A stretch of 64,000 nt of DNA from the NCBI RefSeq assembly GCF_900102895.1, contig NZ_FNGD01000002.1, forward strand, positions 186,001 through 250,000, read 5' to 3'. This DNA is from Arthrobacter sp. ov407 (GTDB lineage Bacteria > Actinomycetota > Actinomycetes > Actinomycetales > Micrococcaceae). Position numbers and translations under genes: made by a program. Below the pieces are notes generated by a model. The model did not search any database and was not told the DNA's origin. It saw only the letters and a list, made by a program, of their open reading frames with translations. This document shows positions 63,560 to 64,000 of the stretch, piece after piece (within the stretch, counting starts at the first letter, position 1; every line of letters starts with the position of its first letter).

Positions 63560-63828
63560 TGGTGGAAACCCCCAAGTGTGCGTGATACGCATGATGCGAA
63601 TGGTGCCTGTATCATCTCGTGTGATTCAGACGAAAAAGTCGGTTCCGGCGAAGATTGACGAACCCTGCGGCCCCCGAAGTTTAGCCATGCGCACGCCTGA
63701 CGGGCAGCCCGAAGTTCAGGACGATCAGCACCTCCTATCAACCCCGAAGCGGGCCTTTCTCCCCTTGGCACGTCCGAGGGGCGGGGATGCAATGAACGTA
63801 GGTTCCGTTCATCCGCAGGAGGCATCCC

Positions 63829-64000
63829 ATGAACGTCCCGGTCATTTTGGCGCTCGGCGCGATTGTTGTGTTCGCCGTCGTGATGGGTGTTGTCATGTCG
63901 CGCGAAAAGGATCCGCAGCGGCGGGCCGCCGCGCTGACGCGCACGGGAGCGGCCGTCATGGCGGCGTTCACTGTCATCGGGGGATTCTTCATTGGCGGGT
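63829..64000 (+). CDS. Membrane protein, N-terminal part (3' partial)
   Basis: ATG 63829 has AGGAGG seven to twelve bases upstream and opens a frame that runs off the window edge after 57 codons. Two hydrophobic segments (VILALGAIVVFAVVMGVVM and AAVMAAFTVIGGFFIGG) flank a basic loop (SREKDPQRRAAALTR), the pattern of a small membrane protein. The family cannot be judged from this fragment. Confidence 0.7.
   Translation, partial: MNVPVILALGAIVVFAVVMGVVMSREKDPQRRAAALTRTGAAVMAAFTVIGGFFIGG

Noticed and set aside
63556..63992. Minus-strand open frames near the window end
   Set aside because: They overlap the lipoprotein promoter and the plus-strand partial gene, which has a strong AGGAGG and membrane-protein pattern.

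Overview
The window is high-GC chromosomal DNA from an actinobacterium, most likely Arthrobacter, Pseudarthrobacter or a close relative in the Micrococcaceae. Four things point there: two SAM-IV type riboswitches, an acyl-CoA carboxylase set with a small epsilon subunit, a class III adenylate cyclase with a mycobacterial-type regulatory domain, and several genes that look leaderless (TAGNNT, six bases, then the start codon). The assignment is inferred from protein character and gene order, not from a database search. I found no rRNA, tRNA, CRISPR array, prophage or intact insertion sequence.

Layout. 0-5.4 kb: end of an SGNH-type hydrolase, a 14-bp tandem repeat, a Pro/Gln/Tyr-rich membrane protein with a SHOCT-like end, an isochorismatase-fold hydrolase, and the valine catabolic pair mmsA/mmsB with a divergent LysR regulator. 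5.4-10 kb: an MHS-family MFS transporter, then metX and metY, each behind its own SAM-IV riboswitch. 10-15 kb: VOC protein, CPBP protease, histidine phosphatase, hutI with a DauA-like flavoprotein, and a 210-bp array of GGACATGYCC palindromes. 15-22 kb: threonine degradation (tdh, kbl) with a divergent LysR gene, then gatCAB. 22-26.4 kb: a CitMHS citrate transporter divergent from a CitA/CitB-type two-component system. 26.4-36 kb: mostly minus strand, with a SulP transporter, GNAT, inositol-monophosphatase-like enzyme, ligA, PP2C phosphatase, adenylate cyclase, PH-domain membrane protein, birA and an SDR.

37-52 kb: acyl-CoA carboxylase beta and epsilon subunits, a DUF885 protein, a dicarboxylate/amino-acid symporter, a secreted Gly/His-rich protein, a YbjQ protein, a TetR/MMPL pair, a broken DUF222-HNH gene with a truncated tandem copy, a Maf protein and the biotinylated carboxylase alpha subunit. 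BirA, the carboxylase subunits and Maf lie within about 17 kb and plausibly form one biotin-dependent acyl-CoA carboxylation system. 52-60 kb: a class I glutamine amidotransferase, a second MHS transporter, and a nitrate assimilation operon (NarK transporter, molybdopterin nitrate reductase, FAD/[2Fe-2S] electron-transfer protein). 60-64 kb: loosely packed small proteins (SnoaL-like, two small membrane proteins, a secreted protein, a lipoprotein and a partial membrane protein) that read as an accessory stretch.

I did not find a clearly new multi-gene system. The most unusual signals are in non-coding or repeated DNA: the GGACATGYCC array, a dispersed palindromic element present twice, a perfect palindrome inside the nitrate reductase gene, a 20-bp-phased operator candidate ahead of narK, a GTGCA-N4-TGCAC motif at three regulator or transporter promoters, and the decayed DUF222-HNH tandem copy.
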